Positions 25,983-35,023 of a stretch of DNA of 64,000 bases are shown here, piece after piece. The notes under the pieces are model-generated. The model was not told where the DNA came from and searched no databases. It saw only the letters and a program-made list of their open reading frames with translations. Origin of the DNA: Streptomyces macrolidinus. Its GTDB lineage: Bacteria; Actinomycetota; Actinomycetes; Streptomycetales; Streptomycetaceae. The DNA lies in NCBI RefSeq assembly GCF_023887685.1, contig NZ_JAMWMR010000029.1, positions 1-64,000 on the forward strand, written 5' to 3'. Both the position numbers and the translations under genes were made by a program. Position 1 is the first letter of the stretch. The number at the start of each line of letters is the position of its first letter.

Positions 25983-26888
25983 ATGACGAGCACCACTCGC
26001 CCCCCGGCCCAGCAGGGCAGTCCGCCCTCCTCCGACGACCGGGCGACGCGACGCAAGGGCACGATCGTCTTCCTTGCGCTGTCCTTCGGTGGTACGTGGC
26101 TGTGGCTGCTGTTCGCCTCGGCCGTCCTCGGACTCTCCGGACTGCACCCGCTGTTGCAGCTCCCGGCGTTCTGCGCGCCAGGGATCGCGGCCTTCGTCGT
26201 ACGACGCTGGGTCACCAAGGAGGGCTTCGCCGACGCGGGCCTGCGGCTGCGACTGCGGGCGGCCTGGCGCTGCTACGTGGCCGCGTGGGTCGGCCCTCCC
26301 TTGCTCGCCTGGAGCACGCTGGCGCTGGCCGCCGCGCTGGGTGTGTGGCACCCGGACCTCTCCGGGCCCGGAGGGATCCTGCCCGGCGGCGACGAACTGT
26401 TGTCCCTGATCGCGATGATGCTGATCGCGCTGGTACTCACTCCGGTGTATCTGGGTGAGGAGTTCGGCTGGACCGGCTATCTGCGGCCCCGCCTGTTCGG
26501 CGGCGCGCTCGTGCCCTCCAGTATCGCGACGGGGCTGATCTGGGCGGTGTGGCACTACCCACTGGCCTTCACAGGGTACGTCGAGTTCTCCGACCTGGCG
26601 CTGGGGCTGCTGGTTTGGACGGTCTCCTTCCAACTCCAGGAGATACTCCTGCTGTGGCTCTACAAGTGCAGCGGCAGCATCTGGGTGGCCGGTCTCGCGC
26701 ACGCGGGCAACAACATGGTGCTCTTCCTCATCCTGGGAACGTACTTGGGCGACGAGGACGGCGGGATCGGCACCATCTGGCCCATGGCGCTCTTGGCGGT
26801 GCCGATGGCCATGATCTGCCTCTGCCTTTGCCTCTGGCTCGTGGCGAGGCGCGCACTGGGCGCCGACACGACGGACGACCGCTACTGA
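25983..26888 (+). CDS. CPBP-family intramembrane metalloprotease
   Basis: The 301-residue polytopic protein has about eight membrane helices and the three CPBP (Abi/Rce1-like) motifs: GEEFGWTGYLRPRL (EExxxR-type, about residue 160), IWAVWHYPLAF (second-motif His, about 186) and AGLAHAGNNMV (third motif). These residues form the metal site of an intramembrane glutamate protease. Family members confer bacteriocin self-immunity or process prenylated peptides. AGGAGGAA lies before the ATG. It is divergent from the two-component pair and followed by a strong hairpin. The decayed ABC transporter downstream suggests a former detoxification or export locus. Confidence 0.93.
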   Translation: MTSTTRPPAQQGSPPSSDDRATRRKGTIVFLALSFGGTWLWLLFASAVLGLSGLHPLLQLPAFCAPGIAAFVVRRWVTKEGFADAGLRLRLRAAWRCYVAAWVGPPLLAWSTLALAAALGVWHPDLSGPGGILPGGDELLSLIAMMLIALVLTPVYLGEEFGWTGYLRPRLFGGALVPSSIATGLIWAVWHYPLAFTGYVEFSDLALGLLVWTVSFQLQEILLLWLYKCSGSIWVAGLAHAGNNMVLFLILGTYLGDEDGGIGTIWPMALLAVPMAMICLCLCLWLVARRALGADTTDDRY

Positions 26889-26899
26889 ATCGGCCCACG

Positions 26900-26922
26900 C
26901 GCCACGGACCGTGTCCGTGGCG
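26900..26922 (+). terminator. Hairpin terminator after CPBP gene
   Basis: CGCCACGGAC pairs with GTCCGTGGCG, a perfect ten-base-pair stem with a three-base loop, 12 bases past the stop codon. Confidence 0.8.
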
Positions 26923-27079
26923 GATTCAGCCCCTCGCATGCCCCGCGCTTCGGCCGCGTCCGCGTGCGTGCCGTAGCGTGATCGGCGGCCGTAGCCGTTC
27001 AGTGAAGTCCTGGGAGCTCGGGGCGAGTTGATGCCTGAGGTCGGCCGCTCCGGAAGCAACTTCGACGTCCGAAGGACTG

Positions 27080-27842
27080 ATGGTGAGCAAGTACGCCGGC
27101 CCACAGATCGATTCGGCAGGGGAACGGGGACGCGAGCCGTTCAAGGGGCCAAGGCGCGGGTCGGGCGGAGCCTCGCACGCGGTGCGGCTGAGCGGGGTGA
27201 GCAAGATGTACGGTGGCGGCCGGAACAGTGTGGTGGCTGCGCGGAGTTGGCGTACGGCTCCTTCACGGCCGTGATGGGGGCCCTCGGGTTCGGGCAAGAG
27301 CACGCTTCTGCACTGTGCTTCGGGTCTGGACCGGCCGGATCGGGGCACGGTCGAGATCGGCGGGCGGGACCTCCACGGGCTCAGCGAGACGGCGTTGACG
27401 AAGCTGCTGCGCGAGCACGTCGGATTCGTCTTCCAGGGTTTCAACCTGCTGTCGGCGCTGACAGCCGAACAGAACATCACGCTGCCGGTGCGCTTGGCGG
27501 ACAGAGCGCCATCATCACCGCCCAGGTGAGCTGTCCAGCGGCCAACAGCAGCGCGTGGCCGTAGCGCGTGCCCTGATCACCCGCCCCGACGTGGTGTTCG
27601 CGGATGAGCCCACGGGTGTCCTGGACACCTCTTCCGGCAAACGGATCCTGAAACTGCTACAGGGACTGGTCGACGACAGGGGCAGACGGTGCTGATGGTG
27701 ACACGACCCGGTGGCCGCCTCGTACGCGGACGCGGTGCTGCTGGCCGACGGGCGTCTCAGCGACGTCATGCCGCGACCGTCGGCGGAGGCGGTCGCCGGC
27801 TCACCGCGAGCGCGACAGCCGCACAGGGCCGAGCGGAGATGA
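27080..27842 (+). pseudogene. Decayed ABC transporter ATPase (MacB/LolD type)
   Basis: Pieces of one ATPase occur in order but in different frames: AVRLSGVSKMYGGG, ELAYGSFTAVMG, Walker A (PSGSGKST, reached by dropping one G from the five at 27276-27280), Q-loop VGFVFQGFNLLSALTAEQN, signature ELSSGQQQRVAVARALITRP and Walker B VVFADEPTGVLDT, then TVLMVT and YADAVLLADGRLS. About 25-30 residues between NITLPVRLA and the signature are missing, so this is real decay. The domain order and QGFNLL wording match ATPases that pair with FtsX permeases to export antimicrobial peptides or drugs. Confidence 0.88.
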
Positions 27843-29190
27843 CCTCCTTCGTCATGCCCTTCGGCTTCATCTGCCTGTTCGTTGCCACGTTCGTGATGGC
27901 CGGGACGTTTTCGCTGTCCGTGCAGCAACACATCCGGGAGATCGCCCTTCTGCGCGCCGTCGCCGCCACCCCGCGGCAGATACGAGCGGCTCATCGCGTA
28001 CGAAGCGACCCTGGTCACCGTCATCGCCGCGGTGCCCGGAGCGGGCGTGGGGATCTGGCTGGCCGATGTGCTGCGGGCGTGGCTCGTCGGCCGGGGCTGG
28101 GTGCCGGACGCCCCTTCCCCTGGGCTTCGGGCCGCGGAGCATGGTGTCGGCGGTGGCGATCTGCTGGGTGACCGCCCAGCTCGCCGTCCTGAGGGTGCGT
28201 GCGGTGCGGGCATTGGGAGAGGCGGTCGTGCCGCGCCGGAGCGTGGGCGTGGTGCGTACGGGGTTGGGTCTGGCGGCGTTGGGCGGTGGTGTCTGGGGGT
28301 TGATGGCGATCGGCGGCTCCACGGGCTCCGATGCAGCCGATACGGCGGTCTCCATGGTCATGGTCCTGATGGTCGCCGTGGCTCTGCTGGCTCCGTGAAC
28401 CGGGAAGCTGACAGGTCCGTGATGGGTGTGTCATGTCTGGCCGTGTTGCCTGTGCTCGGTCCCGTGGTCCGGGCGAACCTCGCCGCCGGTCACCGCAGGC
28501 TGGGCGCCGCGGCCGTTCCGCTGGCTCTTACCGTCGCTGTCGCCGCGGTCGCCCTGCTCGTACCGCAGATGAAGTGGCGGGAACTGGACCGGCAGGACCA
28601 CGGACGGCTGACGGCCGACTACCTGGTGGAGGCCACCGGGAAGGGGCCGCCGGGGACAGCCGCTCGGCGCGTGGGAGAACTGCCGGGCGTCGCCACGGCC
28701 GTCAGCGCCCTGAGCACGTAGGCCGAGATCGTCGTGGGCGATGATCCAGAAGGCGAGGGAACGGGGGAATCGCCGACGCGGTCACCGACTGCCCGCTGAA
28801 CCAGGTCCTCGACCTCGACGCGACGAAGCGCAGCGTCGCCGAACTCGGCCACCACGAGATCGCGTTGAGCCGTTCCTTCGCCCGTGAGGCACCTGTACGG
28901 GCGGGCGACGACGTGTTGCTGCGGCTGGACGACTTCCGCACCGAACGGGTTCGCTGCCGTCTACGGCCGTGATCCGGGCCTCGGCTCCGTGGTCATCCCC
29001 TGGCGGATGGCCGATGCCCACCGGGGCGACGAGCCGTCGACCCTCGACACGGTGTATGTACGTGCCGAGGCGGGACAGCAGCGTGAGACGGCGCACGCAC
29101 TGGCTTCCCTGCACGGGAATCATCCCTCCTGGCGGGTGATGGACCGATCCGCGCGGATCGCTAGACGTAGTGCGGCGAACGAAGTCCGCT
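27839..29190 (+). pseudogene. Decayed FtsX-type ABC permease
   Basis: The remnant directly follows the ATPase remnant. It reads VATFVMAGTFSLSVQQHIRE, IALLRAVAATPRQIR, then after a frame change LIAYEATLVTVIAAVPGAGV, later VSAVAICWVTAQLAVLRVRA, and further domains to about 29180 (VIPWRMADAHRGDEPSTLDT, ASLHGNHPSWRVMDRSA). The N-terminal membrane helix is absent, a stop falls near 28396 and several frame changes follow; the last FtsX domain is truncated after RVMDRSARIARRSAANE. The order of helix, large periplasmic part and second helix block matches permeases of the MacB/YtrF kind. No function can remain. Confidence 0.85.
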
Positions 29191-29448
29191 ACAAGGTCCG
29201 GGCCCGTACCGCTTTGCGGTCCTCGTACTCGGCGCACTCGCGGCGGATGCCGTCGCCGCTGCTGCTGGGTACCGCCGGTGGAGGACCGGCCAGGCGGAGG
29301 ACGAGGAGGCCTCGGATAACATGCCGTTCATCGTAGGACGGTAGGCAGCCACGTCCCGAGCCCCCGGAGTGATCACCCCTGCATGGTGTGCGAAGTACCT
29401 CCGAGAGGAGGACATCGTGGTCGACAACTCCCCGGATCGGCGGACGAC

Positions 29449-29991
29449 ATGTTGAGGGTCGAAGAGCTGGAGGCCGCGCTTCCATCGATGACACGGTGGC
29501 GCGTGCCTGGTGGGCGCAGCGTGGACTGGGCTGTCCTTGAGGCCGACCTCGGGACGGCGCTGCCCTCCGACTTCCGTTCCCTGGCGGAGGCGTACCCGGT
29601 GCTGGTCATCGATGACTTCCTGATGGTGTCCGTTCCGCTACCTGGTGCCGAGGCATCGTGGGCGTCCGGATGCCGGGAGGACGAGATCCTTCAGGATCTG
29701 TACGAGATGGGCGACACCGAGGGCTACGTTCCCTTCCCCCGGCCGGGAGGCCTGATCGGCTGGGCGGAGTCCTATTCGGGGGACTCCTTCTACTGGAGGA
29801 CGAGTCCCGGGGATCCGGACGCATGGCCGGTGGTCGTCCGCACCGACAACGGAGACTGGTTGGAGTTCCCGGTCGGTGCCGTCGAGTTCCTGGCGGGCGT
29901 CTACCGGCGGAGCCTGTACGTGCCCGGTATGCCCAGGGACTTCCCCGGCGACAACGCGAAGGTGTTGGGCCTGAGCGACAACATCGACTGA
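29449..29991 (+). CDS. SMI1/KNR4 (SUKH) family protein
   Basis: The 180-residue soluble protein shows the SUKH pattern: VDWAVLEADLGTALPSDFRSLAEAYP near the N-terminus, then a hydrophobic strand (VIDDFLMVSVP) and a Trp-containing strand (GLIGWAESYSGDSFYWRTSPG), with WPVVVRTDNGDWLEFPVGAVEFLAGV at the end. SUKH proteins often act as immunity proteins to polymorphic toxins in bacteria. No toxin gene is adjacent, so it may be an orphan. The ATG at 29449 is chosen because family similarity begins there; the frame is open 22 codons upstream. Confidence 0.82.
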   Translation: MLRVEELEAALPSMTRWRVPGGRSVDWAVLEADLGTALPSDFRSLAEAYPVLVIDDFLMVSVPLPGAEASWASGCREDEILQDLYEMGDTEGYVPFPRPGGLIGWAESYSGDSFYWRTSPGDPDAWPVVVRTDNGDWLEFPVGAVEFLAGVYRRSLYVPGMPRDFPGDNAKVLGLSDNID

Positions 29992-30345
29992 TCTCCAACT
30001 CAGGGGGAACCTGTGTGAGTTGGTGCCACAACGGGGCGTCGGCCTCAACGAATGCCGCCATGCTCTGCTGGTACGCCGGACGGTCCGGCAGCTTCGCAGA
30101 CGACGGCGGGGGGCCACGGATCGGGCGCCATGGCCGAGGGCGAGATGCCCGCCGGCGTCCCGTTCGACGGCGGCTCACCGGCCCGCCGACTCTTCTCTCT
30201 CGCCCGGCCCTTCGACGGCAACCGGCCCGAGGTGGTGGTGCAAGGCTGAACCGGACCGCGCTCCGGCCGAACTCGCCGCCTGGGCCTGTCGCCACGGTCG
30301 CATGGGCGGGCCTTCGTCGGCGCGGGAGCGCCGGTGGCTCGGCGG
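29992..30345. other. Intergenic region
   Basis: No credible gene is seen in these 354 bases. On the minus strand one frame reads LPDRPAYQQSMAAFVEADAP, which could be a relic, but it lacks a start and any recognisable fold. GCCGGAC and GTCCGGC form a perfect inverted repeat with a one-base centre at 30075-30089; it may act as a terminator after the SUKH gene. Confidence 0.4.
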
Positions 30346-31080
30346 TCAGTCGGTCGGTGCTGCGGCGAGTTGATCGGCCCAGTTCCGCTCGTGCGGTTCC
30401 AGGTTCAGTCGTGTGCGGCCCCACAGGTCGAGGTACAGCTCCTCGGCGGTGGCCGCGATCTGTGCGTCGTGCGGTTCGCCCGGTGTCGCCGCTCTGGTGT
30501 GCACGGTGGCCGTGGTGAGTTCCACCAGCCAGCGGTCGTCCGTGTCGGTGCTGTGCACCTCGATCCGGCCGGTACGGGTGAAGCGCCCACCGTCGCGGAC
30601 CCCGGCGGCCAGGTGGACGGTGAGGATCTCGTCCACGCCGTCGGCGGCGACGTCCGCGGGGATCTGCAGTGACTGCCCCACGGCGTCGGCGACGTCCCGG
30701 CCGTGGACGAACGCTTCGTGGGTGAGGCATCGCGGCCAGAAGGAGACGACGTGCGGCCGGGTGGACCAGTTCCACGCGGGGGCCAGGGGGTCGGCCGCGG
30801 CGAGCCGGTCCAGCACCCGGTCCCACTCCTCGGCGGCCCACGGGATCAACTGGTCGTCGGGGAGCATCTCGGCGTCGGTGAACTCCGGTTCGCCGGCCCC
30901 TTGCTCGACGCAGGCGTGGATGAAGAAGGCGACGTTGCCGAGGTGGTGCACGACGTCGCGGATCCGCCACTCCGGGCAGGCGGGGACGGGGTCGTCGAGA
31001 TGGTTCTCGGCCATGCGCCATACGCGCGCGCCCACCGCTCGGTTCGCCTCGATGTGGCGTGCGGTGTCCAGGAGGTTCAT
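30346..31080 (-). CDS. Maleylpyruvate-isomerase-fold (mycothiol-dependent) family protein
   Basis: The 244-residue protein starts MNLLDTARHIEANRAVGARV and has PVPACPEWRIRDVVHHLGNV, the hallmark of the DinB-like mycothiol-dependent maleylpyruvate isomerase superfamily (the N-terminal helical bundle, with the metal-binding His in VVHHL). Residues FWPRCLTHEAFVHGRDV supply further His ligands. The C-terminal 80 residues match the accessory domain of the family. Members use mycothiol in detoxification or aromatic degradation. The ATG overlaps the stop of the upstream EamA gene (ATGA), so the enzyme and the exporter are co-translated. Confidence 0.9.
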   Translation of the reverse strand: MNLLDTARHIEANRAVGARVWRMAENHLDDPVPACPEWRIRDVVHHLGNVAFFIHACVEQGAGEPEFTDAEMLPDDQLIPWAAEEWDRVLDRLAAADPLAPAWNWSTRPHVVSFWPRCLTHEAFVHGRDVADAVGQSLQIPADVAADGVDEILTVHLAAGVRDGGRFTRTGRIEVHSTDTDDRWLVELTTATVHTRAATPGEPHDAQIAATAEELYLDLWGRTRLNLEPHERNWADQLAAAPTD

Positions 31081-32075
31081 CGGGTCGTGTCTTTCGAAAG
31101 CGGGGGTTCGGTAACCGGTCGGGGCGAGTCGTTCGAGGACGGGGTCCGGCGTCCGAGGCGCTGGGCCACGGCCTTGCCGCCGACGATGAGCACCACCGCG
31201 CTGACGATGACGGCACCGCCGAGCAGCAGGTTCGGATCGAGCGCCTCCTGGCCGAGCAGGGCTCCCAGCGCGACCGCGACCACCGGGTTGACGTACGCGT
31301 AGGTGGCCACCGTGTCGTTGGGCAGCGTGGAGTTGGCGTAGCCGTACGCCGTGAACGCGATCATCGAGCCCGCGACCACCAGCCACAGGAACCCGGCGAG
31401 CGAGCCGGCGGAGATCGCCGCGAGGTCGAGGCGGCCGAACTCGCCCGTCACCGCGGCGGCGGTGATCAGCAGCAGCCCGCCGGCGATCATCTCCAAGGAC
31501 GCCACCACGAGGGGGTGCGAGGGCAGTGGGGCACGGCGGGCGTAGACCGAACCCGCTGCCCAACAGAGCGATCCGATCAGCACGACGACGGCGCCGCTGA
31601 TGTCGACGCGGGCGCCGGGACCGCCCACGAGCACACCGACCCCGACGGTCCCGAGGACGAGCGCCAGCATCATCGTGACCGTGATGCGAGTCCTCGTGAC
31701 CGCCGCGTTGATCAGGATCATCCAGATCGGCACGGTCGCCACGATGAGGGCGGCCAGACCGGAGTCGACGCTCGTCTCGCCGACGCTGAGCAAGCCGTTG
31801 CCGCCGACCAGCATCAGTGCGCCTATGACGAGCGTGGAGCGCAGATGACGCGCGGTCGGGCGCCGGGCGCCGCGCGCATGGCGTGGTCCGACGAGCGCGA
31901 ACATGACCGTGCCGGCCGTCAGGAACCGGAAGCCGGCCATGAGGAGCGGCGGGATCGTGTCGACGGCCAACTGGATGCCGAGGTACGTGGATCCCCAGAC
32001 GATCCATACAGTGATCAACGCCAGCCAGGGGAGCAAGGGGCGGCGTACAGACGTCAAATTAGGCTCTGCTGGCAT
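31077..32075 (-). CDS. EamA/DMT-family transporter
   Basis: A 332-residue membrane protein with ten predicted helices in two EamA halves, each starting with the typical WGSTYLGIQLAVDTIPPLL and WAAGSVYARRAPLP patterns. The drug/metabolite transporter superfamily exports amino acids or metabolites by proton antiport. It is the first gene of a two-gene operon with the mycothiol-dependent enzyme and divergent from an AsnC-type regulator. This arrangement fits an amino acid or aromatic metabolite exporter under Lrp-like control. Confidence 0.93.
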   Translation of the reverse strand: MPAEPNLTSVRRPLLPWLALITVWIVWGSTYLGIQLAVDTIPPLLMAGFRFLTAGTVMFALVGPRHARGARRPTARHLRSTLVIGALMLVGGNGLLSVGETSVDSGLAALIVATVPIWMILINAAVTRTRITVTMMLALVLGTVGVGVLVGGPGARVDISGAVVVLIGSLCWAAGSVYARRAPLPSHPLVVASLEMIAGGLLLITAAAVTGEFGRLDLAAISAGSLAGFLWLVVAGSMIAFTAYGYANSTLPNDTVATYAYVNPVVAVALGALLGQEALDPNLLLGGAVIVSAVVLIVGGKAVAQRLGRRTPSSNDSPRPVTEPPLSKDTTR

Positions 32076-32129
32076 CTGAACTCATTTAGTGAGGTAAACC
32101 AGTAGGATGGTTTTCGAAAGATTAGGCTC
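32058..32129. promoter_or_regulatory. Repeated ATTAGGCTC boxes in the EamA/AsnC interval
   Basis: ATTAGGCTC occurs at 32058-32066 and again at 32121-32129, 63 bases apart, roughly six helical turns. They flank the divergent promoters and may be binding sites for the AsnC-type regulator. Between them TTTAGTGAGGTAAACCAG is AT-richer than its surroundings. Confidence 0.4.
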
Positions 32130-32156
32130 ATCGGTCGTGGAAGGCAAGCTCTCATC

Positions 32157-32630
32157 ATGAGGCGACAGTTGGACGACATCGACCGGACGATTCTGCGGAT
32201 GATGACGGCGGACGGACGGCAGACCGTCCGGGCGCTCGCTCGGGCGGTCGGGCTGTCCGAGCCGTCGGCGCGGGACCGCCTGCAGCGGCTCGAGCGCGAC
32301 GGAGTGATCACCGGATACCGCGCGGACCTCGATCCCCCGAGCGTGGACGCGACCACGGCGGCGTTCGTCGCGCTGCGTTTCGATCCCGGTGAGGCCGCGC
32401 GGGCGGTGATCAACGAGCGGCTCGCACTCGAACCCTGCGTACTGGAGGTGCACGAGGTGGCGGGCGACGACTGCTACTGGCTGAAGGTGCGCGTGTCCGG
32501 GACGGACGCGCTCGCCGAGGCGCTCGACCGCATCCGCGCGATCCCTCCCGTGCACAGCACGAGCACCACCATCGTGCTGCGCACGGTTCTTGAACGACCG
32601 CTGGGTCCGGACACCGCGCATCCTCGGTGA
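32157..32630 (+). CDS. Lrp/AsnC-family transcriptional regulator
   Basis: A typical 157-residue Lrp/AsnC protein. The winged helix is at 5-65 (LDDIDRTILRMMTADGRQTV, VGLSEPSARDRLQRLERDGV, ITGYRADLDP) and the RAM effector-binding domain at 70-150 (VLEVHEVAGDDCYWLKVRVS). It assembles as dimers to octamers and responds to amino acids. It is divergent from the EamA operon and probably controls it. Confidence 0.95.
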   Translation: MRRQLDDIDRTILRMMTADGRQTVRALARAVGLSEPSARDRLQRLERDGVITGYRADLDPPSVDATTAAFVALRFDPGEAARAVINERLALEPCVLEVHEVAGDDCYWLKVRVSGTDALAEALDRIRAIPPVHSTSTTIVLRTVLERPLGPDTAHPR

Positions 32631-32694
32631 CGTACGCCGGGCTTCCTCTCGCCGGAGCCATACGGGCGCGCGCCCCGGAACACCACCGCGCTCC

Positions 32695-33627
32695 TCAACC
32701 GGAGTCCAGCGGGCGGGAGTTGATCCCAGGACCGAGGTCCTTCGCCAGAGCCACCGCGAGCGCCCGGAAGATCCGTACCTCCGGGTTGTCGTCATCGGCC
32801 CGCACCGCGAGATAGCTGCTCTCCCACGGAGCGTCGAGGACGGGTACGAAGACGGCGCCCGGCCACGCGTAGTACCGCGCGAAGGAGCGCAGGCCGGAGC
32901 CCGCGGCCCGCCCGGTGACGACTCCGGTCAGCACCTCCTGCGGGGTGACGGCGAATTCGGAGCTGCGGCGCTGGGCGCGGTCGTCGAAGTACAGATACTC
33001 GGTGAACGTGTGCGGAGTGTGCCCCGGGACACGGACCAGCGGCAGGTCGGCGAGGTCCGCGACGCCGACCCCGGACGTCCGGGCGTCGGCCAGGGGCGAG
33101 CGCTCGTGCACGACGACGATCCGCTGCTCGGTGGTGAGGACGTCCGCTATGAGCCGCTCGTCGTGCGGGCTCGGCCGTACGAACGCCACGTCCACCCGGT
33201 CCTCCACCAGCGCGGTCACATGCTCGGTGAAGTCCAACTGCCGGATCTCCACCCGTACTTCGGGCCGGGCTCGCCGGTAGGCGTTGATGGCCGCGGGCGT
33301 CAGCTCCGCCGAACCGTGCCCCATGATCCCCACCCGCAGCGGCCGCCCGCCGTACGTCTCCCACGCGACGTCCGCCAGGTCGTCGAGCGCGGCGTTCGCG
33401 GCGTCGAGGAGCGTGCGCGCGTGCCCGGCGAACCGCACCCCGGCTGCCGTCGGCACGACGGGAGAGCCGGACCGGTCGAGGAGTCGCGCGCCGACCTGGC
33501 TCTCCAGGCGGCGTACGTGCTGGGTGACGGCGGGCGGCGACAGGTACAGCCGCGCTGCGGCCCGTCCGAAGTGCCCCTCCTCGACGACCGCCAGGAACGA
33601 CGACAGAAGCCGCAGGTCAAGCGCCAT
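32695..33627 (-). CDS. LysR-family transcriptional regulator
   Basis: The 310-residue LysR protein begins MALDLRLLSSFLAVVEEGHF with the winged helix GRAAARLYLSPPAVTQHVRRLESQ. The co-inducer-binding domain begins near residue 90 (LRVGIMGHGSAELTPAAINA). The chosen ATG gives the standard family N-terminus; the frame runs on 69 codons upstream without meaning. It is divergent from an MFS exporter, with a perfect palindrome of the T-N11-A type between the two genes, so it almost certainly regulates the exporter and itself. Confidence 0.95.
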   Translation of the reverse strand: MALDLRLLSSFLAVVEEGHFGRAAARLYLSPPAVTQHVRRLESQVGARLLDRSGSPVVPTAAGVRFAGHARTLLDAANAALDDLADVAWETYGGRPLRVGIMGHGSAELTPAAINAYRRARPEVRVEIRQLDFTEHVTALVEDRVDVAFVRPSPHDERLIADVLTTEQRIVVVHERSPLADARTSGVGVADLADLPLVRVPGHTPHTFTEYLYFDDRAQRRSSEFAVTPQEVLTGVVTGRAAGSGLRSFARYYAWPGAVFVPVLDAPWESSYLAVRADDDNPEVRIFRALAVALAKDLGPGINSRPLDSG

Positions 33628-33667
33628 ACGACCAGGGTAGACGGGAGGCCGGGCAGACGGCGCGGGC

Positions 33668-33686
33668 CGTTCACGAATCGTGAACG
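33668..33686. promoter_or_regulatory. LysR-type operator palindrome
   Basis: CGTTCACGAATCGTGAACG is a perfect 9-1-9 inverted repeat containing the T-N11-A box TTCAC-N5-GTGAA. It lies 41 bases before each start codon side, between the LysR and MFS genes. Confidence 0.8.
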
Positions 33687-33727
33687 TGCGGCGCGGGCCG
33701 GACGGTCGGGCACGTACGAAGGGGCGC

Positions 33728-34894
33728 ATGACCGCATCACCCGCCACCGCACCTGCCACCGCCGTCCCCGCGGCCACCGGCGCCCGGGGCGCCCGCGCCG
33801 CCTGGATCATGCTGGCCTCCGGCTGGAGCGCCAACCAGTTCTCGGCCCTGCTCGGCGCCTACCGCGGCCACCTCGGCCTCACCGAGTCGACGACGACCGG
33901 CCTGTTCGCGGTGTACGTCGTCGGTCTGATCCCGGCGCTGCTGATCGCGGGCCCGCTCGCGGACCGCAGCGGACGGCGCCGGGTGGCGCTCTCGGCCCTC
34001 GCCCTCAATGTCCTGTCCACCCTGCTCCTGATGACCGGCGGCGCGTGGGGCCTCACCTGGCTGTTGCTGTCCGGGCGCTTCCTGACCGGTGTCAGCGCGG
34101 GCGCGCTGCTGGCCGCGGGCAGCGCCTGGATCAAGGAACTCTCGAACGCGCCGCGCCGCTCCGGCATGTTCGTCTCCGCGGGCTTCGCGACGGGCGGCCT
34201 CGCGGCGGCGCTCATCGCTCAGTGGGCTCCCTGGCCGATGGTGACGGCGTACGTTCCGCACGTCGTTCTCGGGGCGGCGGCGGGCTTGCTCGCGTGGGCC
34301 GTGCCGGAGACGGCCGGGTCGGCCCCTACCCACAGCTCCGGAGCCGCCCACGCGCACAACAGCCACTGCTTCCGGCGTACCGTGCTGCCCCTGGCTCCCT
34401 GGGCCTTCGCCGCCACGACCATCGGCTTCGTCACGTTGCCGAGCACCCTCCACACCGGCCTGATCCTCACAGGCGTCGCGACGGCCGTCGTCCCCGGTAC
34501 CGGGCTGCTCACCGCACGACGCGCCCGGTCCACGCCCACCTCGGGGCTCCTGGTCGTGGCGGCCGGCACGGCGACCGCCGCCGTCGCCGCCGCGACGGAG
34601 AGCGAGCCCCTGGCCCTCCTCGCCGCGATCGTTCTCGGCGCGGGCTACGGACTGGCCCTCGCCCACGGCCTCACCCGGACGGCGGCCCTCGCCCCGCCTC
34701 ACCGACTCGCCCGCTGGACGGCCCTGTTCTGGACGGTGACGTACCTCGGCATGTTCACCCCGTACGTCCTCACGCTCCTCGGCCACGTCACGACGACACC
34801 GGTCCTGCTGGCGGCCGTCACGCTGCTCGCCCTGGCGCACGCCGGGTTCGGCGCGTATCAGACCGTACGGCCGACCCGGCACCGTACGCCGTGA
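33728..34894 (+). CDS. MFS transporter, probable exporter
   Basis: The 388-residue product has about twelve membrane helices and the MFS motif A variant GPLADRSGRRRVAL between helices 2 and 3. A His-rich central loop (HSSGAAHAHNSHCF) separates the two halves. It probably exports a small molecule that is also the ligand for the divergent LysR regulator. The ATG at 33728 follows AAGGGG closely. An upstream in-frame start at 33680 overlaps the operator and is less likely. Confidence 0.9.
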   Translation: MTASPATAPATAVPAATGARGARAAWIMLASGWSANQFSALLGAYRGHLGLTESTTTGLFAVYVVGLIPALLIAGPLADRSGRRRVALSALALNVLSTLLLMTGGAWGLTWLLLSGRFLTGVSAGALLAAGSAWIKELSNAPRRSGMFVSAGFATGGLAAALIAQWAPWPMVTAYVPHVVLGAAAGLLAWAVPETAGSAPTHSSGAAHAHNSHCFRRTVLPLAPWAFAATTIGFVTLPSTLHTGLILTGVATAVVPGTGLLTARRARSTPTSGLLVVAAGTATAAVAAATESEPLALLAAIVLGAGYGLALAHGLTRTAALAPPHRLARWTALFWTVTYLGMFTPYVLTLLGHVTTTPVLLAAVTLLALAHAGFGAYQTVRPTRHRTP

Positions 34895-35023
34895 CTCGTT
34901 CCCGCGGTGACACCGGAGAAGCAAGGTCCGCCACCGCGTCCCACGGCGCGTCATCGCTCGCGCTCTTCGGGGCGCTCGCCGCTCAGGGTGGGGCCGTGAC
35001 CCGAGACCGGGGGCACGTCTCAC

